From: a virus
Length of the DNA stretch: 25,125 nucleotides
Virus record (IMG/VR): IMGVR_UViG_3300042557_000657
Location: 1-25,125 of that record
Reading direction: 5' to 3' (one strand)
Shown here: in pieces, positions 1-6,957 of the stretch
How positions within the stretch are numbered: position 1 is the stretch's first letter
How the letters are laid out: every line of letters begins with the position of its first letter
Made by a program: the position numbers and the translations under genes
The notes under the pieces: generated by a model
Databases searched by the model: none
The model's input: the letters and a program-made list of their open reading frames with translations, nothing else
What the model was told of the DNA's origin: nothing

Positions 1-18
1 TTCCGTAAGGCAGTTCAT
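1..18 (-). CDS. Start of a further phage gene, cut by the window edge
   Basis: An ATG at 18-16 overlaps the TGA stop of the preceding 26-codon gene as ATGA, the coupling used throughout this window. Only six codons (MNCLTE) are visible, so nothing can be said about function. Confidence 0.4.
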
Positions 19-95
19 CGTCCGCAGGTGCTACATGGTTTGGCAGGGCGTGGCTTGGTAACTGTTGTAGGGGTGTAAGTTTTTTTCGTGGCCAT
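15..95 (-). CDS. Very small CxxC protein (26 aa) after the capsid gene
   Basis: A 26-codon frame begins with ATG at 95 and encodes a Thr/Lys/Pro-rich peptide (starts MATKKTYTPTTV) ending in CSTCGR, so it carries one CxxC pair that might bind zinc or form a disulfide. It lies just after the terminator of the capsid gene and its TGA forms an ATGA overlap with the next ATG, which argues that it is translated. Function is unknown. It could instead be a leader peptide that delivers ribosomes to the next gene. Confidence 0.45.
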   Translation of the reverse strand: MATKKTYTPTTVTKPRPAKPCSTCGR

Positions 96-113
96 GATTT
101 CAGGATTACTTTG

Positions 114-121
114 CTAAGGTA
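114..121 (-). promoter_or_regulatory. Possible -7 box (TACCTTAG) for the unit at the left edge
   Basis: Read on the minus strand this is TACCTTAG, one mismatch from the Bacteroidota -7 box TAnnTTTG. It follows directly on the T-run of the capsid terminator, the same arrangement as at other unit borders here. No convincing -33 TTG was found, so the call is weak. Confidence 0.3.
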
Positions 122-152
122 CAAAAAAAATAGGGGCAGCCGAAGCCACCCC
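122..152 (-). terminator. Rho-independent terminator after the major capsid gene
   Basis: On the minus strand an 8-bp stem (GGGGTGGC with GCTGCCCC, two wobble pairs) closes a TTCG tetraloop and is followed by TA and eight T. It lies 26 bases after the capsid stop codon. Confidence 0.85.
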
Positions 153-177
153 CATTTAAACCGAACACACACGATTT

Positions 178-1239
178 TTAGATAACCTCGAATTTCAATA
201 GGCCGTTTACACCTTCCATGCGGTCGCCCACTTGGAACATATCGTTAGGCAAGAAAGCAGTGTCGAAGTTCAAAGCTAAACCGAAGTTCCACTGGCGGCT
301 GCTGCCTGAACAAGCATATTCAGCGTAGTAGTCAAACATGATAGGAAGTTCGGGGTGCATAATAACGCCTTGTTTAAGTGCGTTGTCGTCAATTACCCGT
401 GGGTTTCCGTCAGCACCTGCGAACTCGTTGAAGGACAACAACTGAATTGAACCTGGCATCATACCAAGGAAAAACTCTTTACCACCCAAAGCTGTAGCCA
501 TTTTGCGGCTGTAGCCATAGTTGATTCCAGCGTTTTGACGTAGGATTTCAGGTTGTACGCCAAGGTCGTTGTCGCTTGTGGAGGCTTGAAGCGCGTTGGC
601 ATATTTCCAAACGTCTTCTCCGCCTAAAGCAACGATAGGGCCGTTGTACTCGTTGGCGGTGAACTCATACTTCACGACATTGGAAAGGTCGTAAGAGATA
701 GTTCCGTTGGTGTTGAAAGCAGTACCTTGCTTCAATGGTGAAGTACCAGCAGGGTTACCAGCATCCACGTCCGAAGCGAAGAAACCAAGGTTAAGTGCGA
801 TTTGCGCAGCCACGTAGGTTTCGGCGCGCTCCAAAAGCACGTTCATGTTCTTGAGGATTTGGCGCGCTATGTAGTCTTGGTCAGCCTCACAACGCTCTTC
901 CAAGGTTTGCATATCCACACTCCACTTGATGTTGAAACCATCTGAAGGTGCTACGTCATAAGTTTTGGAAAGTTCGCCGGAAGTGCTACCACCACCACAA
1001 ACGATACGTCCACCGCTATCCACGATAGACTCCAAGAAACGCTGCTCATAGATAACTTCTACGGCGCGGCGTTTGCCATTGTTAGACACGATGCGCTGAA
1101 TGGTATCGCGGCGGTTGATTTCGGACAACAACACCTGCATAAGGGTTGTTTGGTCGGCCCTAAGGTTGTTATAGGCCCATGCGGATGCCAGTGATTCTTG
1201 CACTGCATTACACGCAATTAAAGTAGATGCGTATGACAT
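178..1239 (-). CDS. Major capsid protein
   Basis: A 353-residue protein starting MSYASTLIACNAVQ. It would form the icosahedral head shell. The call rests on its length, its even soluble composition, its place directly downstream of portal and scaffold genes, and its own strong promoter and terminator, as expected for the most abundant virion protein. I recognise the general look of a Bacteroidota-phage capsid but no named motif. The start is chosen at ATG 1239, preceded by an A/T-rich stretch; an in-frame ATG at 1296, still inside the likely transcript, would add 19 residues (MAVATAPKYAIRKILNSKS). The frame stays open to 1368, but that part lies upstream of the promoter. A different abundant head protein is possible but less likely. 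Confidence 0.78.
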   Translation of the reverse strand: MSYASTLIACNAVQESLASAWAYNNLRADQTTLMQVLLSEINRRDTIQRIVSNNGKRRAVEVIYEQRFLESIVDSGGRIVCGGGSTSGELSKTYDVAPSDGFNIKWSVDMQTLEERCEADQDYIARQILKNMNVLLERAETYVAAQIALNLGFFASDVDAGNPAGTSPLKQGTAFNTNGTISYDLSNVVKYEFTANEYNGPIVALGGEDVWKYANALQASTSDNDLGVQPEILRQNAGINYGYSRKMATALGGKEFFLGMMPGSIQLLSFNEFAGADGNPRVIDDNALKQGVIMHPELPIMFDYYAEYACSGSSRQWNFGLALNFDTAFLPNDMFQVGDRMEGVNGLLKFEVI

Positions 1240-1267
1240 TGATTTGGAATTTAAAATTTTACGGATT

Positions 1268-1323
1268 GCGTACTTGGGTGCGGTCGCCACCGCCATGCGT
1301 ATTTGGGCGCGGTCGCCACCGCC
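1268..1323 (-). repeat. Tandem 27-bp direct repeat forming two hairpins in the capsid leader
   Basis: Two copies of a 27-bp unit (1268-1294 and 1297-1323) differ at two positions and are separated by two bases. Each contains GCGGT-GGCG-ACCGC as read on the transcript, a 5-bp GC-rich stem with a 4-base loop. They lie between the capsid promoter and the capsid ATG. The copies are offset by 29 bases, not a multiple of three, so they do not encode the same peptide twice. Confidence 0.75.
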
Positions 1324-1327
1324 GCTA

Positions 1328-1356
1328 CAAATATAGTTAAAAAATGTTAAATCCAA
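1328..1356 (-). promoter_or_regulatory. Promoter of the major capsid gene
   Basis: On the minus strand: TTG (1356-1354), 18 bases, then TATATTTG (1335-1328). This fits the Bacteroidota vegetative pattern TTG-N-TAnnTTTG. It starts ten bases after the T-run of the previous terminator, and transcription should begin near 1320, giving a leader of about 80 bases. The spacer holds one of the five TTAA-N6-TTAA elements (1337-1350). Confidence 0.75.
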
Positions 1357-1366
1357 GTTTAGGTGC

Positions 1367-1392
1367 AAAAAAAAGCCTCCGGTTAGGGAGGC
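1367..1392 (-). terminator. Rho-independent terminator after the small gene 1417-1740
   Basis: Minus-strand hairpin GCCTCC-CTAACC-GGAGGC followed by eight T. It uses the same GCCTCC/GGAGGC stem as the terminator at 1820-1841, with a different loop. Confidence 0.88.
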
Positions 1393-1416
1393 TTGGTAAA
1401 GGTTGGGTGTGTTGGG

Positions 1417-1740
1417 TTAATTTTGATATTCAATGTCTGAAAGAAATTCAATGATTTCTTTTTTAGCTTGATTCCAATTTGTAACGCCCCAAATTTGTTT
1501 TTGAATAAATACAGCTTCGCGTGTTTCAACTTCAAAATAGCTATTCATGTTGCTTCCAGATGCTGGCACATTAACTAATGAAAGGTTGTGCATATCGTTG
1601 CTATCATTTCTTGAGTGATTTCTTGAATGATTTTTGTTCATTCTAAATTTCACATCCATACCCATATAATCAACTTTAAGATATTCGTGTCCGAAGGTGT
1701 AGGCTTCTTTGGCTGTTTTTAGAATTTCTTGAACTGTCAT
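1417..1740 (-). CDS. Small hypothetical protein between scaffold and capsid (moron-like)
   Basis: A 107-residue protein (starts MTVQEILKTAKEAYTF) with an N-terminal helix, a middle stretch rich in Asn, Ser, His and Arg with a short HSRN repeat (about residues 42-49), and a C-terminal part ending WNQAKKEIIEFLSDIEYQN. I do not recognise a family. The start is ATG 1740; TTG at 1764 lies within the -7 box and would precede the expected transcript start. The gene is visibly richer in A/T than the neighbouring head genes and is bracketed by its own promoter with a palindrome and its own terminator, so it looks like an independently expressed insertion between scaffold and capsid. Role unknown; a regulatory or host-directed protein would fit better than a virion part. 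Confidence 0.6.
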   Translation of the reverse strand: MTVQEILKTAKEAYTFGHEYLKVDYMGMDVKFRMNKNHSRNHSRNDSNDMHNLSLVNVPASGSNMNSYFEVETREAVFIQKQIWGVTNWNQAKKEIIEFLSDIEYQN

Positions 1741-1761
1741 GGCTGCTGCGTTTTGATATGT

Positions 1762-1791
1762 CAAAGGTACAGCGATTGTAACATTTTACAA
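1762..1791 (-). promoter_or_regulatory. Promoter of gene 1417-1740
   Basis: On the minus strand: TTG (1791-1789), 19 bases, then TACCTTTG (1769-1762), matching the Bacteroidota -33/-7 pattern. Transcription should start near 1756, about 15 bases before ATG 1740. Confidence 0.72.
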
Positions 1792-1792
1792 T
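1775..1792. promoter_or_regulatory. Perfect palindrome inside the promoter, operator candidate
   Basis: ATTGTAA-CATT-TTACAAT is a perfect 7-bp inverted repeat with a 4-base spacer (18 bp in total). It covers the -33 TTG and most of the spacer of the promoter of 1417-1740, where a dimeric repressor would block polymerase. Confidence 0.5.
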
Positions 1793-1819
1793 ACCCTAAA
1801 AGTTAAAAAGTGTTAAAAC

Positions 1820-1841
1820 AAAAAAGCCTCCCGAAGGAGGC
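1820..1841 (-). terminator. Rho-independent terminator after the scaffold gene
   Basis: Minus-strand hairpin GCCTCC-TTCG-GGAGGC followed by six T, 20 bases after the scaffold stop. A TTAA-N6-TTAA element (1803-1816) follows it. Confidence 0.88.
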
Positions 1842-1860
1842 TGTAAAATATGGCATAGGT

Positions 1861-2640
1861 TTACGCCTTAGGCTTCAACTTTTCCGCAAACGCCAGCCGC
1901 TCTGCTCGCTTGGCCGCGTGCTTGTCTGCGGGGTCAATGGTTACGCGCTGGCCTCCGGCAGCCTGCTGCACTTCTTTCCATAGCTTAGCAGCTTTGGCCT
2001 CCTGCTGGAAGATTTGGTCGGCCGTTGCATGGGATGTGCCAATCTTAACGATGTTGCCGTCTTTGTCGTACGCCATAAGTTTTCCAGCTTCCTCTTTAAA
2101 ATCGTACTTGGCGGAAATTTCAATGTACAGCCCTTTCTTAGCGTACTCGTTGGCCTGCTCGCTCCAATTGATCCGGTTATATGTTTCGGTGATTTTAGCG
2201 TTTAGCCGCTCTTTGCCAAGTTCCTCTAACGCTTTTTCGCGCGCGGTTGCCGCTTCAGTCTTGTACGCTTCGGCGGCAGCGTTGGCCTGCTCCAATAGCC
2301 CTGCAAGGTCATCCGCTTTCTTTTGAAGTTTAGCGATTTCCGCCGCGCTTGCACCATCCTTTTTTGCGGCATCCACCAAGGCGGCCATGTCGGCAAATTT
2401 GGCGGCTAACTTTTCTGCCATTTGCTCACCTTTAAGCCCTTTGGCGTCTTCGCCCAACAATGGTTTTAACTTGGTTTCCATTGTGCCCATAGCTTTCCCG
2501 AACGCGGCATCTACCTCTTTTTTGTGGAGGCTAACATCCACGTATTTTTCGCCCAGCTTGGTGGTCAATAAATCCGCGCTTAGAGTTTCGCCCTCGGCTA
2601 ATTCAATACCAAGGGTTTTTAAGATTTCGGTTGTTTCCAT
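1861..2640 (-). CDS. Capsid scaffolding protein
   Basis: A 259-residue, highly charged, Ala/Lys/Glu-rich protein (starts METTEILKTLGIEL). Residues about 50-145 are predicted almost entirely helical or coiled coil, with repeated AAK/KAE patterns; the C-terminal end is basic (KHAAKRAERLAFAEKLKPKA), as scaffolds need to bind the capsid. It would fill the procapsid during assembly and leave before DNA packaging. Position between portal and capsid supports this. No maturation protease is evident next to it. The ATG shares one base with the stop of the upstream gene (TAATG). Confidence 0.72.
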   Translation of the reverse strand: METTEILKTLGIELAEGETLSADLLTTKLGEKYVDVSLHKKEVDAAFGKAMGTMETKLKPLLGEDAKGLKGEQMAEKLAAKFADMAALVDAAKKDGASAAEIAKLQKKADDLAGLLEQANAAAEAYKTEAATAREKALEELGKERLNAKITETYNRINWSEQANEYAKKGLYIEISAKYDFKEEAGKLMAYDKDGNIVKIGTSHATADQIFQQEAKAAKLWKEVQQAAGGQRVTIDPADKHAAKRAERLAFAEKLKPKA

Positions 2641-3074
2641 TATTCGGCTGTGTTGGTTTGGTCGTAGCCTTGCGGCTCAATGATTTCCTGTTGGACTTTG
2701 GCTTTGCCTTTTTTTGTTTCGGCTGCTTCTGCAATTTTGCGAAGGCGTGCGATTTCGGCTTCCTTCTCCATAAGTTCAAGTTGCAGTTCCGCTTCGCGTG
2801 AAACGCCGCCACGTCTGCCGTCCTCGATGCTTTGGATGGTTGCAGGGTCAAAGCCATAGGGCGCATAATTGCCAGCCTCGTAATCGGCTTTAATCATGTA
2901 GCCGTTTCGGCCAAAATCCGCCAGCCATTTGTTAAAGGGCTGCGAACCTACTTGTTTTAACTCCATGTGAGAGAAGGTTTTTTCGCTTCCGAAGTCGCGG
3001 GGCCTAAGCCGCTCGGTTGGCCTTAAGGATTTCCGGTGTGCCACCCGTACCAAAATAACGCTTGGTGTGTTCAT
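2640..3074 (-). CDS. Hypothetical head-module protein with C-terminal coiled coil
   Basis: A 144-residue protein (starts MNTPSVILVRVAHRKSLRP). The first half is basic and mixed; residues about 92-125 are a charged helix (ELQLELMEKEAEIARLRKIA) likely to form a coiled coil. I do not recognise it. It lies 19 bases after the portal gene and overlaps the scaffold start by one base, so it probably works in head assembly, for example as a connector or accessory scaffold protein. A longer overlapping frame in the same stretch is a shadow. Confidence 0.55.
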   Translation of the reverse strand: MNTPSVILVRVAHRKSLRPTERLRPRDFGSEKTFSHMELKQVGSQPFNKWLADFGRNGYMIKADYEAGNYAPYGFDPATIQSIEDGRRGGVSREAELQLELMEKEAEIARLRKIAEAAETKKGKAKVQQEIIEPQGYDQTNTAE

Positions 3075-3093
3075 ATATGTGTATTAAAGGTTA

Positions 3094-4941
3094 CTAAAAA
3101 AGATTTGCCGTAATGTTCGGCGTTGGCCTTGCTGCCTCTATTTCGGCGTTATCCACTTGTGCCAATGCCAATAGTACCGCCCTTTTAGCCGTGGTGTCAA
3201 GTTCATCAAACCCCTCATCTTCGATTCGCGCTTGTTCCAAATAGGTTGTAAAATTTTGGTGCAGTAGTGCCTCCGGCGTGGATATAGTTACACCAAGCCC
3301 TGCGCGGACTTGCAGCGCGTCCATGTACCACAGCTTGTCGATTGCCATTTGCAATTCAATGTCGGACATGGTTACTTTATCTGAACCAAACCGCGTTTCA
3401 ACCGCCTCCAAGGTTAATGCCTTTTGGTAAGTAGCAGGCAGTCCCTCTTTTTTAGCCGTGGCAATTTCGGCGGTAATGCTTTCCGGTGTACGGAAGTTAA
3501 ATGTCTTGGGATATGATATTTCTACCTGTGCAAAATCCGACCCAAAACGCATAAAGCCAATGGCTTCAATTGCAAAACCTAACAATCCAAACAACTCCCG
3601 CGCAAATCCCGACATGAATGTCTGCCACTCTTCTTTTTCAAGTTGCTTTCCTGTTGCCGTTTCGCTGGTGGCCTTGTCGGTGTCGAAAAACATCGAAAAC
3701 GCTTTGTTCCGGTGTTTCTCAATTCGCTGGTCAAGGTATTCCAAAATAGTAGGGTCAGGTGCAACGAATTTTAAAGGGTCTGTTGGCAGTTCGGTTGGCC
3801 CTGCGCCGGGCCTTGGGTCGCGCGCCAGCACCTCAATGACGGATGTTGGCCCTAATGATTTTTTGCCACTTCCTTTGCAGGAAGGGCACGATACATTGGT
3901 TTTTTCGAGAGGCGACCAAACACTACCACCGCTGCAAGCATTTCCCTGCCCGTCATTATAATCGCAAGGGTCTACCACCATAATCCTTACAGGAAAGGCT
4001 TGAGTGTGGATAGACACCTGCGCAGTAGAGTTAATGCGTATGACTTCGTTTAAATCCGGTATAGCGGATGCAAACGCAGATTCATAAACTACTTCGCCAC
4101 CAATAATCTTAGACGGGCCTTTTAGTTTGGTGCAAGGTAGCCAGCCCCAGCCGTGAACGTATGCGGGCAAAAATTCATAAACCGGGTTTTTCTTTTCGTC
4201 TTCGCCTACTTGCACAATGTCCATAATCATGTTAGTGTCGAAATAGCGAAATCTTAGCCCGTCATGCTTTTCGTTTTTGAGGGTGTCTTGGTAGTGTTCA
4301 TCCATGCTAACCAAAACCAAAGCATGGCTGCGCTCTTTGAAGTAAATCGTTTGATATTCCTCGTAGATGCGGACAACTGGAGAAACTGCCTCGGTGTCGT
4401 CAATATACAACACACTTCCGGTTTCAACATCCCGCAAATACGTAAGCCCCTCCGGCTCAACCACCATTAACTTGTTTGGATAGTTGATTTTTTCTTCACG
4501 GACAATATCCATGAAAAACGCCTCTACACTTTGGTAGATGGGGTAGTCCTCGTAAAAGTATTTTTTTTGGTCAGGATTTGACCACTTAATGTTGTAGTTC
4601 TGCTTGTTTCCTACGGCCTTGGTTTTGTTAAGCGCACGCCCCCAATCGCTGTTGGTAACCGATTCGTAAAGGTGCATTTGATACTCCCATTCCTTCTCGT
4701 CTTGGTTGGGTGCTTTGGACTTTAGTATGCCATACGGGAAATAGTCTGCCTCCGCGTGGGGTGCGACCTTTTCGTGTTCCAAAATAGCTGCCTTATACCC
4801 TTCGGAAAAATCGGGCAAAGCTGCAATCCATTGACTGGTTTTGAACTTGGGGTCATAGGTTTGCGGACGCGCCCACGCCTTAGATGCTTTCCACTTTTTT
4901 ATTTTGGAAGTGGCAGCAGCCACCAATGAAACGACATCCAT
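3094..4941 (-). CDS. Portal protein with a Cys cluster
   Basis: A 615-residue protein of portal length, located directly upstream of the scaffold and capsid genes. It would form the dodecameric ring through which DNA enters the head. Features seen: a mixed N-terminal half, a Cys-rich insert at residues 326-355 (C326, C336, then C352-P-S-C355-KGSG, resembling a zinc-ribbon or DnaJ-type CxxCxGxG half), and a long helical C-terminal third (from about residue 408) that would form the stem and crown. The start is ATG 4941, one base after the holin stop; a TTG start at 4974 would lie inside the holin gene. The portal call comes mainly from size, fold impression and context. Confidence 0.72.
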   Translation of the reverse strand: MDVVSLVAAATSKIKKWKASKAWARPQTYDPKFKTSQWIAALPDFSEGYKAAILEHEKVAPHAEADYFPYGILKSKAPNQDEKEWEYQMHLYESVTNSDWGRALNKTKAVGNKQNYNIKWSNPDQKKYFYEDYPIYQSVEAFFMDIVREEKINYPNKLMVVEPEGLTYLRDVETGSVLYIDDTEAVSPVVRIYEEYQTIYFKERSHALVLVSMDEHYQDTLKNEKHDGLRFRYFDTNMIMDIVQVGEDEKKNPVYEFLPAYVHGWGWLPCTKLKGPSKIIGGEVVYESAFASAIPDLNEVIRINSTAQVSIHTQAFPVRIMVVDPCDYNDGQGNACSGGSVWSPLEKTNVSCPSCKGSGKKSLGPTSVIEVLARDPRPGAGPTELPTDPLKFVAPDPTILEYLDQRIEKHRNKAFSMFFDTDKATSETATGKQLEKEEWQTFMSGFARELFGLLGFAIEAIGFMRFGSDFAQVEISYPKTFNFRTPESITAEIATAKKEGLPATYQKALTLEAVETRFGSDKVTMSDIELQMAIDKLWYMDALQVRAGLGVTISTPEALLHQNFTTYLEQARIEDEGFDELDTTAKRAVLLALAQVDNAEIEAARPTPNITANLF

Positions 4942-4942
4942 G

Positions 4943-5380
4943 TTATGCTTTTTTGATTTCTTGAACTTGGCCAACGACTGACTTCACGCGCTTAATGATT
5001 AGCTTAAACCGCTCCCACAAAGATACGCCATAAACTGCCTCGAAATTTTCGTCTATTGACTTCGCTTCAATGCTGCAAAGTATAAGCCCCATTGCTTTGG
5101 TCAGGACATACGGCGTAGGAATGAAGCCTATAAGCACTTCGTTGAACATAGCCTTGTCCAACAAGAAAAAAACCAACACGCTCCCGCAATAAACGAGGTT
5201 TTTCGTGGCTACGCGTGCCAACTTTGCCGACTTAATCGACCGCCAGCCATGTAGTTTTATGGATTTTAGGATGCCAGTTAGCGTGTCAAGGGCTATAAAT
5301 CCCCCAACTGCAAGCAAAACGGGTGCAACAGGTGCGAAAAACGCTATAAGGAAAGCCGAAGCAGTGGCCATTGTTTTCAT
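4943..5380 (-). CDS. Holin (Phage_holin_4 type)
   Basis: A 145-residue inner-membrane protein with about three hydrophobic segments: residues 6-30, 61-75 and 80-103. The motif ALDTLTGILKSIKLHGWRSIKS after the first segment matches the D-xx-TG-xx-K/A...S-K pattern of the Bacteroidota/Firmicutes holin family PF05105. Holins make the membrane lesions that time lysis. The C-terminal end is basic and cytoplasmic (RFKLIIKRVKSVV). The gene sits between a metallophosphoesterase and the portal gene and ends one base before the portal ATG, so lysis and head genes share a transcript. A TAACTTTG box at 5393-5386 may give it an internal promoter. M4 is an alternative start. Confidence 0.78.
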   Translation of the reverse strand: MKTMATASAFLIAFFAPVAPVLLAVGGFIALDTLTGILKSIKLHGWRSIKSAKLARVATKNLVYCGSVLVFFLLDKAMFNEVLIGFIPTPYVLTKAMGLILCSIEAKSIDENFEAVYGVSLWERFKLIIKRVKSVVGQVQEIKKA

Positions 5381-5390
5381 AATTACAAAG

Positions 5391-6419
5391 TTAATAAATA
5401 ATTTGACCCTGATTTATCTCAAAGTTATACACTTGGAAGGTTTTGTCAGGGTTTACCTCCACGATTGCCGCGCCATGCTTCCATTTTGTGAAGGCAAATG
5501 GGCGGTATTTTGGCGTAAGGTCGCATAGGCATCCAGTAGAATAGCAGCGGGTTTCTTCACCCATGATGTTTGCCTCACCATGCTGGCTTCTTTGGTGGTA
5601 GTGGCCGGACAAAATCGAAGATTTAGCCCGCAAAAATAAACCGCGTGCAGGGTTTACCGGAGAAAACAGGGTTTCACCAAATTCATGCCCATGTATAACT
5701 GTCAAATTGCCAAACTGCGCACGCGTGCCGGATGCAATTAGTTCAATCCCAAGGTCATTTAATCCCAGCACATTTTCAAGTTTGAGCGCGTCAAGTTTAG
5801 CGAACTCCGGCGCATCCCGCATAATCTTTTTTTGCCACCTATCCTCGTGGTTTCCTAATTTATAGAAAACAGGCAGTCCAATACCAGCCAGCCCTTGCAA
5901 AAATTCGCGCACCATGTCTATTTCATCGTGCAGCCTGATAGCATCCGGCTCTTTGTCCCAACGTGAAATATCCTTAAAGTCCACAATATCGCCGTTGAGG
6001 TAAATAGCATCCACACCCTGTTGCATCCCGTAGTCTAACGCGGCCATTACGGCGTCGTAAACGTGGTATGGTATATGTATGTCCGACAAGATTAAAACCT
6101 TGTTTAGATGCGGCGGCAGATACCAAATTGAGGGCGTGTCGTTTTCCTCGCCTTTGGCTAAGTAGTCGGCCATGTACTCGCTGACCTTCTTTTCCTCTCG
6201 CACCCAATATTTTGTTTTAAAATCTCGGCGGTCTAGTTCCCCTGACGCTCCCCTGTATTGCCTAATTCTGTTCCTAACTCTTTCTATTTCGTTTTCGGTT
6301 TGCTCGAAGACGTGCGGATTTTCCTGCACTATTTTACGCGCTAAGGTTCGGTTGTTAAAATCTGAAGTCATGGACTTGATGTAGTCCACGACTATTTCCC
6401 CTATTTGGCTTTTTGGCAT
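5391..6419 (-). CDS. Calcineurin-like metallophosphoesterase
   Basis: A 342-residue protein with the complete metal-binding motif set of the calcineurin-like superfamily: D-x-H (D113, H115 in SDIHIPYH), GD (D144 in NGDIVDF), GNH-E/D (N190, H191 in KLGNHEDR), H243/H245 in IHGHEFG and GHxH (H273, H275). It should hydrolyse a phosphoester with two metal ions; the substrate (nucleotide, DNA or nucleic-acid end) cannot be told. Residues 1-100 form a separate helical N-terminal region that could bind DNA. No signal peptide, so cytoplasmic. The start is ATG 6419, since TTG 6446 lies within the -7 box of the promoter. It heads a unit that runs into holin and portal. Confidence 0.85.
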   Translation of the reverse strand: MPKSQIGEIVVDYIKSMTSDFNNRTLARKIVQENPHVFEQTENEIERVRNRIRQYRGASGELDRRDFKTKYWVREEKKVSEYMADYLAKGEENDTPSIWYLPPHLNKVLILSDIHIPYHVYDAVMAALDYGMQQGVDAIYLNGDIVDFKDISRWDKEPDAIRLHDEIDMVREFLQGLAGIGLPVFYKLGNHEDRWQKKIMRDAPEFAKLDALKLENVLGLNDLGIELIASGTRAQFGNLTVIHGHEFGETLFSPVNPARGLFLRAKSSILSGHYHQRSQHGEANIMGEETRCYSTGCLCDLTPKYRPFAFTKWKHGAAIVEVNPDKTFQVYNFEINQGQIIY

Positions 6420-6443
6420 GGTATGTTGATATTGATTCCCGAC

Positions 6444-6451
6444 CAAATGTA
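6444..6451 (-). promoter_or_regulatory. -7 box (TACATTTG) upstream of the metallophosphoesterase gene
   Basis: TACATTTG on the minus strand matches TAnnTTTG and follows the T-run of the preceding terminator by two bases, leaving a leader of about 20 bases. The -33 position falls inside the terminator hairpin and shows no clear TTG, so the site may be weak or activator-dependent. Confidence 0.45.
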
Positions 6452-6453
6452 AC

Positions 6454-6481
6454 CAAAAAAAGAAAGCCCCTAAAACGGGGC
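6454..6481 (-). terminator. Rho-independent terminator after gene 6488-6742
   Basis: Minus-strand hairpin GCCCC-GTTTTA-GGGGC followed by TTTCTTTTTTT. It ends the lysis/accessory unit. Confidence 0.85.
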
Positions 6482-6487
6482 TAAAAC

Positions 6488-6742
6488 TTATGGGGTGTGT
6501 GGTTCTCGGAACAAGTCTTTAATGGCGGCAATCGGTATCGGGAAAATATGCCATGTGTCGCTTTCTCTTTTTTTGATGTAAAGGTTTGGCTCGTTTAGGT
6601 TTGGATATGCGACCTCCACCATAATGTTTTCGTTTAGCTTTTTGGTGAGCGCAAAGCCGCCATATCCGGTTTGCTTAAATTCTACGCCGTCGTCTAAATC
6701 AATGCGCTGAAAGCCTAAGTCGATGTAATCTTGGTAAGTCAT
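6488..6742 (-). CDS. Small hypothetical phage protein
   Basis: An 84-residue protein (starts MTYQDYIDLGFQRIDLDDGV) with alternating beta-type segments (GGFALTKKL, IMVEVAYP, LYIKKR) and no membrane segment. It resembles the short acidic proteins common in Bacteroidota phages, but I cannot name a function. It is the last gene before the terminator at 6454-6481. The 51 bases between it and the upstream small gene show no further signal. Confidence 0.6.
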   Translation of the reverse strand: MTYQDYIDLGFQRIDLDDGVEFKQTGYGGFALTKKLNENIMVEVAYPNLNEPNLYIKKRESDTWHIFPIPIAAIKDLFREPHTP

Positions 6743-6793
6743 AGTTGGTTTGTATTTATAGTTGTGTTTCGTTTGTTTCGGTGTTAGGGGAAA

Positions 6794-6955
6794 TTAAAAA
6801 TGAAAGCATACGTGCCACCATATCAGCATTATTCTTATTCCCCAATCTTGTATTTGAAAACCTAAGTTCCAGTGTCTGTGTCCTACCATTATCAGGAACT
6901 TCTCGCTGTTGTGGCAAACTGTTCTTGATTTAAGTATGTGCATATCCATTTTCAT
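6794..6955 (-). CDS. Small hydrophobic Trp-rich protein (53 aa) behind the spanin
   Basis: A 53-codon frame whose ATG lies two bases after the spanin stop codon. Its C-terminal half is rich in Trp, His and hydrophobic residues (HRHWNLGFQIQDWGIRIML, then WWHVCFHF), suggesting an amphipathic or membrane-associated peptide. The close spacing to the spanin supports translational coupling and a link to lysis or the envelope. Family unknown. An opposite-strand frame over part of the same region looks like a shadow. Confidence 0.5.
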   Translation of the reverse strand: MKMDMHILKSRTVCHNSEKFLIMVGHRHWNLGFQIQDWGIRIMLIWWHVCFHF

Positions 6956-6957
6956 AT

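Noticed and set aside
1375-1841. GCCTCC/GGAGGC stems at 1375-1392 and 1826-1841 as a mobile repeat
   Set aside because: Both are ordinary terminators with T-runs; the shared stem is short and loops differ.
1910-2326. 138-codon plus-strand frame within the scaffold region
   Set aside because: Shadow of the scaffold coiled coil; Ala/Ser-rich, no start signal, no partner genes.
3458-3961. 167-codon plus-strand frame within the portal gene
   Set aside because: Antisense to a well-supported gene and low in protein-like features.
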